The position numbers and the translations under genes were made by a program. From the NCBI GenBank assembly GCA_016756695.1, contig CP066701.1:1950001-2014000 (forward strand): 64,000 bases of DNA, read 5' to 3'. This DNA is from Heyndrickxia sporothermodurans (GTDB taxonomy: Bacteria; Bacillota; Bacilli; Bacillales; Bacillaceae_C). Below are positions 1 to 11,939 of the stretch, in pieces (the first letter of the stretch is position 1; each line of letters opens with the position of its first letter). The notes under the pieces were generated by a model, which ran no database searches, was not told where the DNA came from, and was given only the letters and a program-made list of their open reading frames with translations.

Positions 1-1
1 C

Positions 2-1123
2 ATTGTCCCACTTACATTCATTGTCATTGGACCAATTGCGACATGGGCAGGACAGCTTATCGGACAACTAACACTTTGGTTAATTGGTTTAAGTCCAATT
101 ATAGCAGGGGTCTTTCTTGGAGCATTCTGGCAAGTATTTGTTATCTTTGGTTTACATTGGGGTCTTATCCCGATTGCGATTAATAATATAATGGTCATGG
201 GTCAAGATACAATCTTGTCATTAATTTTTGCCGCTTCCTTTGCACAGATTGGTGCTGTTCTCGGGGTTTGGCTTAAAACGAAGGACAAAAAATTAAAATC
301 ATTAAGTATTCCAGCGTTTATTTCGGGAATTTTTGGTGTGACAGAGCCAGCGATTTATGGGATTACACTTCCAAAGAAAAAGCCGTTTATTATTAGCTGT
401 ATTGGAGCAGGTATCGGTGGAGGAATTATCGGTGCATTTAAAACAAAAACCTATATGATGGGAGGATTAGGGATTTTCTCCATCCCAAGCTTTATTCATC
501 CTAAGGAAGGGCTTACTATTGGACTTTGGGGAGCAATTCTTGGAGCTGTAGCAGCATTCATTCTAGGTTTTATTCTAACTTCACTATTTGGCGGAAAAGA
601 TAAAAAGTCTGAGGAAACTGTAGAAGCACCGAAGACTCAGCAGGAAAAACAAGAGGTAAGTCATTTGAAAAACGAAATCATTTCAAGCCCATTTAATGGC
701 GAAGTAAAACCTTTATCCGAGCTAAAAGATGCCGCTTTTGCATCTGGAGCACTTGGAAAGGGTGTAGCGATAGAACCGTCAGAAGGTAAATTAGTTTCAC
801 CTGTATCGGGTACCGTTTCAGCCTTATTTCCAACCAATCATGCGATTGGGATTACTACAGACGAAGGTGCAGAAATTTTAATCCATATTGGAATGGACAC
901 TGTACAGTTGGAAGGGAAATACTTTTCTGCCCATACAACGCAAGGCGCTCGTGTTGAAAAGGGGCAACTGCTAATTGGGTTTGATCTAGACAAAATAAAA
1001 GAGGCAGGATTCTTATTAACAACACCAGTGGTTGTGACAAACCATAAGCACTACAATATAGTTGCAACGACTGGAAATCAAGTACATGTTGGTGACCAAT
1101 TGATCGAGTTACAGGTTAAATAA
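2..1123 (+). CDS. PTS beta-glucoside transporter EIIBCA, C-terminal part (EIIC end plus EIIA)
   Basis: The reading frame is open from the first bases of the window, so the N-terminus (EIIB and most of EIIC) lies upstream; 373 residues are visible. The first 190 or so are hydrophobic and glycine-rich and match the end of the EIIC membrane channel of glucose/beta-glucoside permeases (GLHWG, TEPAIYGI). A charged linker follows, then an EIIA domain of the glucose type with the phosphorylation-site motif ILIHIGMDT; the active His is about residue 295 of the visible part. By family this imports and phosphorylates aryl-beta-glucosides, salicin or cellobiose at the membrane. The two 6-phospho-beta-glucosidase genes just downstream support this substrate class. 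The exact sugar is inferred. Confidence 0.93.
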   Translation: MVPLTFIVIGPIATWAGQLIGQLTLWLIGLSPIIAGVFLGAFWQVFVIFGLHWGLIPIAINNIMVMGQDTILSLIFAASFAQIGAVLGVWLKTKDKKLKSLSIPAFISGIFGVTEPAIYGITLPKKKPFIISCIGAGIGGGIIGAFKTKTYMMGGLGIFSIPSFIHPKEGLTIGLWGAILGAVAAFILGFILTSLFGGKDKKSEETVEAPKTQQEKQEVSHLKNEIISSPFNGEVKPLSELKDAAFASGALGKGVAIEPSEGKLVSPVSGTVSALFPTNHAIGITTDEGAEILIHIGMDTVQLEGKYFSAHTTQGARVEKGQLLIGFDLDKIKEAGFLLTTPVVVTNHKHYNIVATTGNQVHVGDQLIELQVK

Positions 1124-2632
<1,509 letters not shown>

Positions 2633-2635
2633 TCT

Positions 2636-2664
2636 TTGTCATTCATTTATAGAAGGTTTATAAT
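2636..2664 (+). promoter_or_regulatory. sigma-A type promoter
   Basis: TTGTCA (2636-2641, 5 of 6 to consensus) and TATAAT (2659-2664, 6 of 6) are 17 bp apart, directly upstream of the antiterminator site. It would give the second glucosidase its own inducible transcript, separate from read-through of the permease mRNA. Confidence 0.7.
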
Positions 2665-2692
2665 AGATGTAAATTGAATAATAATTTTTCCA

Positions 2693-2721
2693 GGATTGTT
2701 ACTGGTAAAGCAGGCAAAACC
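2693..2721 (+). promoter_or_regulatory. RAT, ribonucleic antiterminator target for a LicT/BglG-type protein
   Basis: The 29 bases beginning GGATTGTTACTGG and ending CAGGCAAAACC match the conserved RAT of BglG/SacT/LicT antiterminators closely. The 3' end shares six bases with the left arm of the terminator that follows, so antiterminator and terminator hairpins exclude each other. Known for the family: sugar-dependent dephosphorylation lets the protein bind and allow read-through. No licT-like gene is visible in this window. Confidence 0.9.
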
Positions 2722-2774
2722 TAAGAAAGCATAAAGTCTTGTTACGGCAAGATAAATTCTTTCTTAGGTTTTTT
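2716..2774 (+). terminator. Rho-independent terminator overlapping the RAT
   Basis: AAAACCTAAGAAAG (2716-2729) pairs perfectly with CTTTCTTAGGTTTT (2759-2772), a 14-bp stem with a 29-base loop that runs into a T-run. It sits between promoter 2636-2664 and the gene at 2816, the classic attenuator arrangement. Confidence 0.92.
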
Positions 2775-2803
2775 GCTTTTGTGGAACACTATATGAAAAA
2801 TAA

Positions 2804-4255
<1,452 letters not shown>

Positions 4256-4281
4256 ATTTGCCTAAACGGATGTTTTAAAAG

Positions 4282-4305
4282 GGGGGGATTTCAATGAAGT
4301 CCCCC
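4282..4305 (+). other. G-rich hairpin after second glucosidase
   Basis: GGGGGATTT (4282-4290) can pair with AAGTCCCCC (4297-4305) over a 5-base loop. No T-run follows, so full termination is doubtful; it may cap the upstream mRNA or act as a weak attenuator before the lactonase gene. Confidence 0.4.
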
Positions 4306-4342
4306 TCCTTACTTCTAAAATCTTGTGAAAAGGAGAATCCAA

Positions 4343-5407
4343 ATGAGTAAATCGAGCAGTTCTTTGACTGGTTATGTTGGTACGTATACAAAAGGTGATA
4401 GTGTTGGTATTTACAGATTTTCTTTAGATACTGAACAACCGGGGATTAAAGATGTACAGGTAGCTGCCAAACTGGGCAACCCTACATATTTGACCATTAG
4501 TGAGGATAATCGGTATCTCTATTCTGTTATCAAAGATGGAGAGTCAGGTGGTGTAGCCGCTTACTCTATTTCAGGTGAAACAGGTGAATTAACATACCTA
4601 AACAGTCAGCTAACTGAAGGGGCCTCTCCTTGCCATGTTAGTGTTGATAATGAAAATAATCATGTAGTTACAGCCAATTATCATAAAGGAACAGTTGAAT
4701 TGTATGAAGTAAACAGTGAAAATGGCATGGTTGCTCCGGCATCATCAACCATTCAACATGAAGGATCCGGTCCTAATAAAGAAAGGCAAGAAAAACCACA
4801 TGTCCATTATTCGGGTTTTACACCTGACGGAAAGTACATTGCAGTAATTGATTTAGGAATCGACAAATTAATTACATATGCAAACAATGGTGGTGTACTG
4901 GAAGAAGTGAGCTGTTTATCTCTAACTCCGGGAAGTGGACCGAGACATCTCGAGTTTCATCCAAATGGAAAACACGCCTATCTAATGACTGAGCTTAGTT
5001 CAGAAGTGATAACTTTATCTTATGATAGTGAAAGTGGCACCTTTGAGGAGATTCAATCCTTATCTACGATTCCGGCTGACTTTACGGAGAACAATCAGGG
5101 CAGTGCAATCCATGTCACAACTGATGGCCGTTTTGTCTATGTTTCTAATAGAGGACATAATAGCATTGCCGTCTTTAGTGTCAACCAAGAATCAGGGGAA
5201 CTGACATTTATTGAGCACACATCTACTGAAGGGGATTGGCCAAGGGATTTTGAGTTAGATCCATCTGAACGATTTGTAGTGGCCTCTAATCAGGAGTCAG
5301 GGAATTTGGTGTTATATACAAGAGATGAAACTACAGGAAAGTTAACGCTTATCCAATCCGATATTTCCGTTCCTTTTCCCGTGTGTGTGAAGTTTTTGAA
5401 TGATTGA
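4343..5407 (+). CDS. pgl: 6-phosphogluconolactonase, lactonase-fold beta-propeller
   Basis: 354 residues from the ATG at 4343, chosen because AAAAGGAGA lies 6 bases before it; a GTG at 4325 is in frame but contains that site. Repeated blades with motifs such as GYVGTYTKG, SPCHVSVD, GPRHLEFHPNGK and NRGHNSIAVF are typical of the YkgB-type lactonase family (seven-bladed propeller), which hydrolyses 6-phosphogluconolactone in the pentose phosphate pathway. Its place behind phospho-beta-glucosidases suggests handling of lactone from released glucose-6-phosphate or oxidised cellobiose; that link is inferred. A terminator follows. Confidence 0.85.
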   Translation: MSKSSSSLTGYVGTYTKGDSVGIYRFSLDTEQPGIKDVQVAAKLGNPTYLTISEDNRYLYSVIKDGESGGVAAYSISGETGELTYLNSQLTEGASPCHVSVDNENNHVVTANYHKGTVELYEVNSENGMVAPASSTIQHEGSGPNKERQEKPHVHYSGFTPDGKYIAVIDLGIDKLITYANNGGVLEEVSCLSLTPGSGPRHLEFHPNGKHAYLMTELSSEVITLSYDSESGTFEEIQSLSTIPADFTENNQGSAIHVTTDGRFVYVSNRGHNSIAVFSVNQESGELTFIEHTSTEGDWPRDFELDPSERFVVASNQESGNLVLYTRDETTGKLTLIQSDISVPFPVCVKFLND

Positions 5408-5467
5408 TTGAAAGTATGTGTTGTGGTCAGAATAGCCTCGGCATTCGTATGTAAATTCCTACTAAAT

Positions 5468-5500
5468 AGCTCAGAGTCAATAATGGCTCTGAGCTTATTT
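5468..5500 (+). terminator. terminator after the beta-glucoside cluster
   Basis: AGCTCAGAG (5468-5476) pairs with CTCTGAGCT (5487-5495), 10-base loop, followed by TATTT. It also lies behind the convergent HAD gene and may serve both directions. Confidence 0.7.
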
Positions 5501-5547
5501 GGGGTTTATGTTTGTGCAATTTCCTACATTATCGGAACTACTTTATG

Positions 5548-6138
5548 TTAGCTTTTTACTTTTTCGCTCGTAAAATCAATCGTAAAAAATTCCGAGTAAT
5601 CCCGTAAATGATAATCGGCTACTTTACTTTGACCTTGAAAAATGCACGTTGCAATTCCTAATTCCTTTGCGGGCAATAAGTCTAATTCTCTGTCCCCAAT
5701 AGCTAAATCGATTTTGTGCTTTGAATGTAAATGAATATATGCTGCCGCGTTAGGTTTACGGGGAAATCCATCGTCGATAGTAACGATTTCAACAAAGTAT
5801 TTACTCCATCCATAGTATTCTAAAATGGCTAAAACGCCTTTCCTATGCTTATGTGTCATAATTACATTTTTATTTGCAAATTTTAAGATCTCCTCTACAT
5901 GTTCAAAAGGTTTACTATCTTTAGGTAATAATTGTTTCCTTAAATGATTAATTTCTTCCTCTTGAGCAGGCGAAATATTGTAATATTCAAGTGCATGGGA
6001 ATACGAAATTTTTAACTTTTCGTAGATTTCTTGTTTATCCACCGAATCACCTAAAACGTGAGAAAGGATCTTTGTATACCCAGGATATGTATCAAATAAG
6101 GTTCCGTCAAAGTCCCACAAAATATTCAATTTAACCAC
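5548..6138 (-). CDS. HAD-superfamily hydrolase (phosphoglycolate-phosphatase-like)
   Basis: 196 residues. Motif I is DFDGTLFDT near the N-terminus, motif II Thr in VIMTHKHRKG, motif III Lys in RKPNAAAY and motif IV IGDRELDLL; all four HAD motifs are present, so a functional small-molecule phosphatase is likely, substrate unknown. Start is uncertain: the GTG at 6138 overlaps the best ribosome site (AAAGGGTGG), which is better spaced for a TTG three codons later (6129). Single gene, convergent with the lactonase gene. Confidence 0.82.
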   Translation of the reverse strand: MVKLNILWDFDGTLFDTYPGYTKILSHVLGDSVDKQEIYEKLKISYSHALEYYNISPAQEEEINHLRKQLLPKDSKPFEHVEEILKFANKNVIMTHKHRKGVLAILEYYGWSKYFVEIVTIDDGFPRKPNAAAYIHLHSKHKIDLAIGDRELDLLPAKELGIATCIFQGQSKVADYHLRDYSEFFTIDFTSEKVKS

Positions 6139-6315
6139 CCTTTTTCTAATTATATTAGTATAAGTTCGTCAAACGATCCTAAACTCCTTCATTAGCAAAT
6201 TCACTCGATAGAAGAACAGGGTTTATCTAAGTATCCATAATCTGTGAGTTTAGACCAAACAAACTTAAACAGGTATCTAAGATGTAGGCTAGCCTTTTGA
6301 AAAAAAGCACTTTCC

Positions 6316-6945
6316 CTATTGTAAAAAAGTAGGGGGGGAATGACCCTTTGTTGATATAAATGACTCAGCTGGATAATAGTTGATAATTTTTACAAGTTGT
6401 TTTGCCATATAGTCGGGGTGCGGTTCAAGTCCATTTTTTATCCAGTCTAATATCAAACCTAAAATACCATTGGCATAAAAAGTTGTATAAAGGTTGTTAT
6501 CCAAATTAGGATCTTGTGGTGTTAATAGAGTAATGTCTTTTTTGATGAACTTTGCAATAGAGTGTAAAAAGGATTCCTCAAATCTAGGGATTGATTGAAA
6601 TTTCCCCCATAGTTTATAGAAATCTTTATTTTCCATAATGTGATCAAATACGATGATATCTGATGAGGATAAAGAGTTTAAATGAATCATATTTTTCCTT
6701 TTGTAAGGATGTTTGAAGGTTTCTACGAGCGCTGTTGTTTTGTCAGTAATCATTTCTTCGGCCAATTCTTCTTTAAAGTTGTAGTGACGATAGAAGGTTG
6801 CACGGTTATAATCGGCACGGTTCACGATGTCTGTCACAGTAATTTGTTCATAGTTTTTTTCCTCCATTAATCTAATAAAAGCCTGTTTTAATTGCAATTT
6901 GGTTCTGCGCACCCGTTTATCCAAATTTTTATCCGTGTGTATCAT
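6316..6945 (-). CDS. TetR/AcrR-family transcriptional regulator
   Basis: 209 residues from the ATG at 6945, chosen for TTTAGGAGGG eight bases ahead. The N-terminal helix-turn-helix reads ITVTDIVNRADYNRATFYRH, a standard TetR recognition region; the C-terminal helical ligand domain is of the DhaS/TetR_C type. Divergent from the flavoprotein gene at 7162, with a candidate operator between them, so it probably represses that gene in response to its substrate. Regulation is inferred from layout. Confidence 0.88.
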   Translation of the reverse strand: MIHTDKNLDKRVRRTKLQLKQAFIRLMEEKNYEQITVTDIVNRADYNRATFYRHYNFKEELAEEMITDKTTALVETFKHPYKRKNMIHLNSLSSSDIIVFDHIMENKDFYKLWGKFQSIPRFEESFLHSIAKFIKKDITLLTPQDPNLDNNLYTTFYANGILGLILDWIKNGLEPHPDYMAKQLVKIINYYPAESFISTKGHSPPTFLQ

Positions 6946-6993
6946 GTGATTCCCTCCTAAACATTTAATTATTTTAAACATATTTATGAAATC

Positions 6994-7013
6994 TGTTGTT
7001 TATCAATACAACA
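6994..7013. promoter_or_regulatory. candidate TetR operator
   Basis: TGTTGT and ACAACA form an inverted repeat with an 8-base centre in the gap between the TetR gene and the divergent flavoprotein gene. Size and place fit a TetR operator; binding is untested. Confidence 0.4.
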
Positions 7014-7161
7014 TGAAGTAATTTACTGATTGAATGATTTGACTGAAGGAAACTATAGTTGTAGCAAGGGATTATATAGCTAATACAATTTTTTGAATTT
7101 TCCCTACCCTTAATTAATAGTGTATCATATTTTAAATATTTCAGTGAGGGGGCTTGGGCTA

Positions 7162-8843
7162 ATGGATAAACAGTGGGATTCCAGCTTTGATGTTGTAGTC
7201 GTTGGTTCTGGAGCAGGTGGATTAACCGCAGCATTAACTGCAAAGCTACACGGTCTTTCAGCTATTGTTGTAGAAAAAACGGAGCTTTTTGGCGGCTCGA
7301 CGTCTAAATCGGGTGGCACGGTGTGGGTACCAAATAACTTCTATTTAGAAGATGCCGGTGTAGGTGATTCGTATGAACAGGCAAGTGCATATCTGGATGC
7401 AACCGTGGGTGATCGGGTACCTCAATATTTAAAGGATGCGTACTTGGTAAGAGGACCCGAGATGATAAAATACCTCCATGAAAATACGGAACATGTCAGA
7501 TGGGAATATACCCCTGGGTATTCAGATTATTATCCGGAGTTGCCTGGCGGAAAACCTAGTGGGCGGGCAATCGAAGCCCAACTTTTCAACCTTCATAAAC
7601 TGGGCAAGGATGAAAAAAGTATGCGTAAATCTGGGCTCCCAACGAAGGGAATGGTATTGAAGTCAAGCGAATTTCATAAAGTAAATATGATTACGCGGAC
7701 ATGGATTGGGAAAAAGACGTCATTGAAAGTAGGCATGCGTCTTATTCGTACGAAGCTAAGTTCTTATAATCCGGCTACACTTGGTGAGGCACTCGTTGCC
7801 CGGTTATATGCTTCACTTAAAGAGACGGGCGGGAAGGTTTGGCTATCTACTCCATTTCACGATCTTGTATATGAAAATAACCGTGTTACTGGCATTATTG
7901 CCGAACAAAATGGAAGAAAAATAAATATAGAAGCCCGTCATGGTGTCATTTTTGCATCAGGTGGATTTTCGCACAATCAGAAGCTCAGAGAAAAGTATTT
8001 ACCCCAACCATCCGAAACGGAGTGGACATTATCCTCTGAGGGACAAACGGGCGATGTTATTGGTGCTAGTCGTAAATTAGGAGCAAAATTGGACTTGATG
8101 GATAAAATGTGGGGAACACCAACATCAATCCCTCCAGGTTCCCCCGCATTTATGCCTGTGGCAGAACGGGCAACTCCGGGGTTAATTATTGTAAATAGTG
8201 AAGGGGAACGTTATTTAAATGAATCGGTTCCTTATCATGAGTTTGTAGATAAAATGTACGAAAATAATAAAGGTAGTGCAACAACAATCCCATCTTGGAT
8301 GATTTTTGATCATACGGTGAAAAAGCGGTATCTCGTTTTTGGCATCATGCCCGGTCAAGCATTCCCAAAAACTTGGATTGAAACAGGTTATACGAAAGTG
8401 GCGGAAACACCAGAAGATTTAGCAGAAAAAATCGGTGTACCACCAAAGAAACTAGCAGCACTATTGCTCGATTTAATAAGCTCGCTAAGGATGGACACGA
8501 CCAAGATTTCCAACGTGGTGTAAGTGCTTACGACCGCTATTATGGTGACCCAACGTTAAACAATCCTAATTTAGCCCCGCTGGAAAAAGCACCATTCTAT
8601 GCGATTCCCATTTATCCTGGGGACATTGGGACAAAAGGTGGGCTAGTCACGGATAACCTTGCAAGAGTCCTTCATGAAAACGGACAGCATATCCAAGGCT
8701 TGTACGCTACTGGAAATTGTGCTGCAGCTGTGATGGGAGAAACTTATCCAGGACCTGGTGCAACAATAGGACCGGCGATGGTGTTCGGTTATATCGCAGC
8801 AAGTGAGATGGCTGCAGTAGCAGCAAGACTTAAAGAAGCATAG
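7162..8843 (+). pseudogene. FAD-dependent 3-ketosteroid delta1-dehydrogenase-like flavoprotein, frameshifted
   Basis: Start ATG 7162 follows GTGAGGGGG. The N-terminus has the FAD dinucleotide fold VVVGSGAGGL and the family block GGSTSKSGGT. Reading stops at 8523, but the next frame continues the same protein to 8843 and ends with the family C-terminal block GLYATGN...[14 protein letters not shown]. One base seems lost near 8460 (after KKLAA, where the other frame gives TIARFNK). Restored, it would be about 560 residues, the usual length of this fumarate-reductase/ketosteroid-dehydrogenase family. The real substrate in a Bacillus is unknown. Either a recent null allele or a sequence error; 8460 should be re-read. 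Confidence 0.85.
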
Positions 8844-8873
8844 AAAGTTCACTGTAACATGTATTTTTTATTG

Positions 8874-8902
8874 AAGTATCTCTTTGAGGAGATACTTTTT
8901 TT
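8874..8902 (+). terminator. terminator after the flavoprotein gene
   Basis: AAGTATCTC (8874-8882) pairs with GAGATACTT (8889-8897), 6-base loop, then a T-run. Strong. Confidence 0.9.
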
Positions 8903-9106
8903 GCTTAAGTAAATTTTAAAAATGTGGGTGTGAATTCTACCTTTCTAATTTGATTGAATCATATTTAGAATATTTTCCTATTGCACTTTAGGTGGAGAGG
9001 ACTGGCTCAACTACATTATTTCAACATCCATTCATAATTTTTACAAGAGTGGTAAAATGATGTTAGTATTATATATATTCATGTTACCAAAGGAAGGTTT
9101 ACCCAT

Positions 9107-9907
9107 ATGATATATTTAAAAAGTTTCAAACTTTCCCCCCATACAGTCAATAATCCAAATGCATATCCATACAACGTGTTCAAAAATATATCTGAAGAAG
9201 TGTTTGTTTTTAATAATATTACGGTTTTGTATGGGAATAACGGTTCCGGCAAGTCCACATTACTAAATATAATAGCAAACAAGCTGGATATTACGGGGGC
9301 TGAGGAATTTACAAATCGTGATTACCCGTTAGATTACATGTTGAATTGTTCATATAGCTTAGGGGAAAATCAGGGTGATGGGGAGTCAAGCCAATTACCT
9401 CCTAATAGTCTGTATATCAAAAGCGAAGATATTTTATATGAAATCAAGAAGATTCAGCAAGAGGCAGTTCTTAAGGAAGGTTATCTGTACCAACACGCTA
9501 AATTGGGGTACACTAAGGAACATTTGGAGAAGTTGAAAGAGTCCTCGCAAATGTACAAACAAATCGAAATTATGAAGTTTGCCAATGAGAAGTATTCTAA
9601 CGGAGAGACATCCATGCAGATATTCGATGAGTATCTTGTCCCGAATGGATTATACCTACTCGATGAACCCGAAACATCTCTTTCACCAACAAATCAAATT
9701 CAGTTGGCGGAAGAAATCAATAAACTAGTAAGATTCTTTAACTGTCAGTTTATTATAGCGACTCATTCTCCATTTATGTTGGGGACACTAGATGCAAAGA
9801 TTTATAATCTTGACGCTCCCTTTTTGCGAACGAGTAGATGGTCTGAACTTGAAAATGTAAGATTTTTTTACGACTTTTTCAAAGAACGTAAAAATGAATT
9901 TGAATAA
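9107..9907 (+). CDS. AAA-family ATPase (ABC/RecF-like P-loop protein)
   Basis: 266 residues. Walker A GNNGSGKST begins at about residue 43; Walker B and D-loop read LYLLDEPETSLSP near residues 183-195, followed by the switch His in IIATHSPFML. This single-domain layout is that of stand-alone AAA_21-type ATPases that use ABC-like ATP-driven dimerisation; many such proteins have no known task, some serve in phage defence or DNA handling. No toxin or nuclease partner is adjacent, the next gene being a small DUF3784 membrane protein. Function therefore left open. Confidence 0.85.
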   Translation: MIYLKSFKLSPHTVNNPNAYPYNVFKNISEEVFVFNNITVLYGNNGSGKSTLLNIIANKLDITGAEEFTNRDYPLDYMLNCSYSLGENQGDGESSQLPPNSLYIKSEDILYEIKKIQQEAVLKEGYLYQHAKLGYTKEHLEKLKESSQMYKQIEIMKFANEKYSNGETSMQIFDEYLVPNGLYLLDEPETSLSPTNQIQLAEEINKLVRFFNCQFIIATHSPFMLGTLDAKIYNLDAPFLRTSRWSELENVRFFYDFFKERKNEFE

Positions 9908-9931
9908 TTGGCTAAAAAGGAGGTAACTGGT

Positions 9932-10249
9932 TTGGGAGTTGCTATTCATATTATTTTAATTCCCTTTTTAACTTTCGCTATCATTCTATCAAAAGGAAAA
10001 GGAGCATTTTTAATTGCAGGTTATAATACAAAGTCTGACAGTGAAAAGGCTCTATACGATGAAGTAGCTTTGTGCAAACTTATGGGGAAAACCATGTATG
10101 GTATTAGCTTTAGCATATTATTATTCGCATTGAGTGAGATGTGGGATAAACAAGTTTTATTTATTATAGGTCTTATTTTAATTTTAACTATTATTATTTT
10201 TGCATTGGTGTATACAAATACAGGAAATAGATTTAAAAAGAAGGTTTAA
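9932..10249 (+). CDS. DUF3784-type small membrane protein
   Basis: 105 residues from TTG 9932, chosen because AAGGAGG lies 8 bases before it. Three hydrophobic segments, and the block FLIAGYNT followed by a charged KALYDE and ALCKLMGK pattern, match the DUF3784 family of Firmicutes. No function is known. It starts 24 bp after the ATPase gene and may be co-transcribed. Confidence 0.75.
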   Translation: MGVAIHIILIPFLTFAIILSKGKGAFLIAGYNTKSDSEKALYDEVALCKLMGKTMYGISFSILLFALSEMWDKQVLFIIGLILILTIIIFALVYTNTGNRFKKKV

Positions 10250-10319
10250 AGATCGGGACATTCATTTAATAGTAGAAAATATTGCATTAAATGGATTCAA
10301 TAATTTTTAATCGTATTTC

Positions 10320-10682
10320 TTAATTAACTTTATGCAGTTTAATCCATTCCTTTACCAAGCGCTTTGGGGCAGCGCGCAGATAAGCTTCCTGAATAAGTTC
10401 TTTCAGTTCGGCCCAATCTTCATCACTTGGGCTTTGAATAGATACCCAGCCGTGACGGCCAATATAAGGTGTTTTGAGGAACTGCTCTTTCTGCAGCAAC
10501 CATTCCTGCGTTTCCAGATCTGACTTAAATGATAATCCAGTTCTTTCACTTAATCTAACGAAGGATTTTCCATTGACTTGAAAAGTAGTGTGTCCGAATC
10601 CATCGATATGCTCCATGGCCTCAGGAAGGGCTAGACAGATATTGCGCGCATGTTCAAGGATTATCTCCATCTGTGATTTCAT
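10320..10682 (-). CDS. MmcQ/YjbR-family protein
   Basis: 120 residues from ATG 10682, preceded by GGAGGTG at 9 bases. The CyaY-like fold signature of the MmcQ/YjbR group is visible: an N-terminal helix, LPEAMEHIDGFGHTTFQV, RLSERTGLSFKS and a C-terminal IQEAYLRAAPKRLVKEW. Proteins of this group are small, cytoplasmic, and thought to bind DNA on fold grounds only. Single gene between unrelated neighbours. Confidence 0.82.
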   Translation of the reverse strand: MKSQMEIILEHARNICLALPEAMEHIDGFGHTTFQVNGKSFVRLSERTGLSFKSDLETQEWLLQKEQFLKTPYIGRHGWVSIQSPSDEDWAELKELIQEAYLRAAPKRLVKEWIKLHKVN

Positions 10683-10981
10683 ACTCTCATTCACCTCCAA
10701 TTATCTTATGTAGAACCATTCCATTAAGAATATATGTTCGAGTTAAATATAGCAAATAACCGAACCTATTTTCAATGAAAATAATTAAAAGTTAAGAAAA
10801 ACCTTAAAGAAACTAAAGAAGGATAACTTTCATGTTGTGTAGAAGTAGTAGTCTGATTGTTAATTGACCGGAGTTATTTTTCTAAATTCCGGAAATTCCA
10901 CAAAAACAAATTTCATACCAATACAGATAACTAAACATTCTATTTCGTAGTAAAATGTTAAGATAGGGGAGGAAGACATCG

Positions 10982-11494
10982 ATGTCAAACCCATGGAAAC
11001 GACCAAAGTTAACGATTGCAAAGACAAAAAGTGAATGGGTATGGGATATTATTGGCTATTTATTTTATCTTGGATCGATTGCCCTGTTGATCATTGTTTG
11101 GAATAAGATTCCGTCTGAAGTTCCGGCACATTATAATGCGGTAGGCGATGTAGATCGCTGGGGGTCAAAAATGGAACTTCTCATTTTGCCGTTTGTTGGA
11201 GCCTTCATTTTTCTTTTTATGCAAGTACTTGAGAAATTTCCTGAGGTTCATAATTATCCAAGCAGGTTGAACGAATCGAACGCAGAGCAATTTTATTTAC
11301 ATAGCCGAAAGCTTTTAAATCAAATCAAAAATATTTGTTTGATACTCTTTTCGCTAATCCTTGTGGAATCCATTTCAATTGCAAATGACTGGTGGGAAGG
11401 CGGTTTTGGGATGTGGTTTCTGCCGATAACAATTTTAGGAACGGGGATTCCGATTGTATTAGGGATTATAAAGCAAAGGAAGATTGGAAGGTAG
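10982..11494 (+). CDS. DUF1648-domain membrane protein
   Basis: 170 residues with four hydrophobic segments. After the first membrane segment comes the DUF1648 hallmark IPSEVPAHYNAVGDVDRWGSK in its typical place. SdpI-type immunity proteins share this domain, but here only the DUF1648 half is convincing. GGGGAGG precedes the ATG. No partner toxin gene adjoins it, so the role is open. Confidence 0.8.
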   Translation: MSNPWKRPKLTIAKTKSEWVWDIIGYLFYLGSIALLIIVWNKIPSEVPAHYNAVGDVDRWGSKMELLILPFVGAFIFLFMQVLEKFPEVHNYPSRLNESNAEQFYLHSRKLLNQIKNICLILFSLILVESISIANDWWEGGFGMWFLPITILGTGIPIVLGIIKQRKIGR

Positions 11495-11634
11495 GGGAAT
11501 GATTGGAAGTAAACCGAATACGATTAAACGGCGGATTTCATAACGATGTTAGTATGATAACATCGTTTTTTTTTGCTTGTAAAATAGCACCCTACTAAAG
11601 TGGAAAAAGTTAAATGAAGTGTATGGGACCGATT

Positions 11635-11842
11635 CGAGAAGGAGAGAAGCCCCAACCGCTCCTCAAGTGCACGAAAAAGCGATATTCGAGAAGGAGAGAA
11701 GCCCCAACCGCTCCTCAAGTGCACGAAAAAGTGATATTCGGGAAGGAGAGAAGCTCCAACCGCTCCTCAAGTGCACGAAAAAGTGATATTCGAGAAGGAA
11801 AGAAGCCAAAATTGCCCCTCAAGTGCATGAAAAACCATACGA
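11635..11842. repeat. 52-bp tandem repeat array, locus 1 (four units)
   Basis: Four head-to-tail units with exact 52-bp spacing (GTGCACGAAA starts at 11667, 11719, 11771 and, as GTGCATGAAA, 11823). Units 1-3 are nearly identical, the fourth is diverged. Any reading frame through it is a repeat artefact. The same 52-bp period and a related GTGCACGAA-TTCGAGAAG core recur at 16355 and 26895. Confidence 0.9.
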
Positions 11843-11865
11843 ATAAATAAATAGGAAAAATATTC

Positions 11866-11904
11866 TTGAAACCTATTGCATGATTAGTGTAAAATTACAC
11901 TAAT
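11866..11904 (+). promoter_or_regulatory. promoter with overlapping perfect palindrome before XRE regulator gene
   Basis: TTGAAA (11866-11871) and TAAAAT (11890-11895) are 18 bp apart. Over the -10 lies ATTAGTGTAA-AA-TTACACTAAT (11883-11904), arms of 10 bp without mismatch. A repressor here would block its own transcription, as expected for the regulator encoded 36 bp on. Confidence 0.7.
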
Positions 11905-11939
11905 AAGTATCGAAAGTAACTATTCGAAGGAGGGATACA

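Noticed and set aside
9107-10249. Anti-phage defence pair (ATPase plus membrane protein)
   Set aside because: No nuclease, reverse transcriptase or TIR-like partner; DUF3784 proteins are widespread without such link. Kept as unassigned.
11614-11850. Open frame of 78 codons across the 52-bp repeats
   Set aside because: It only reflects the tandem repeat, whose unit is not a multiple of three, and has no ribosome site or known motif.
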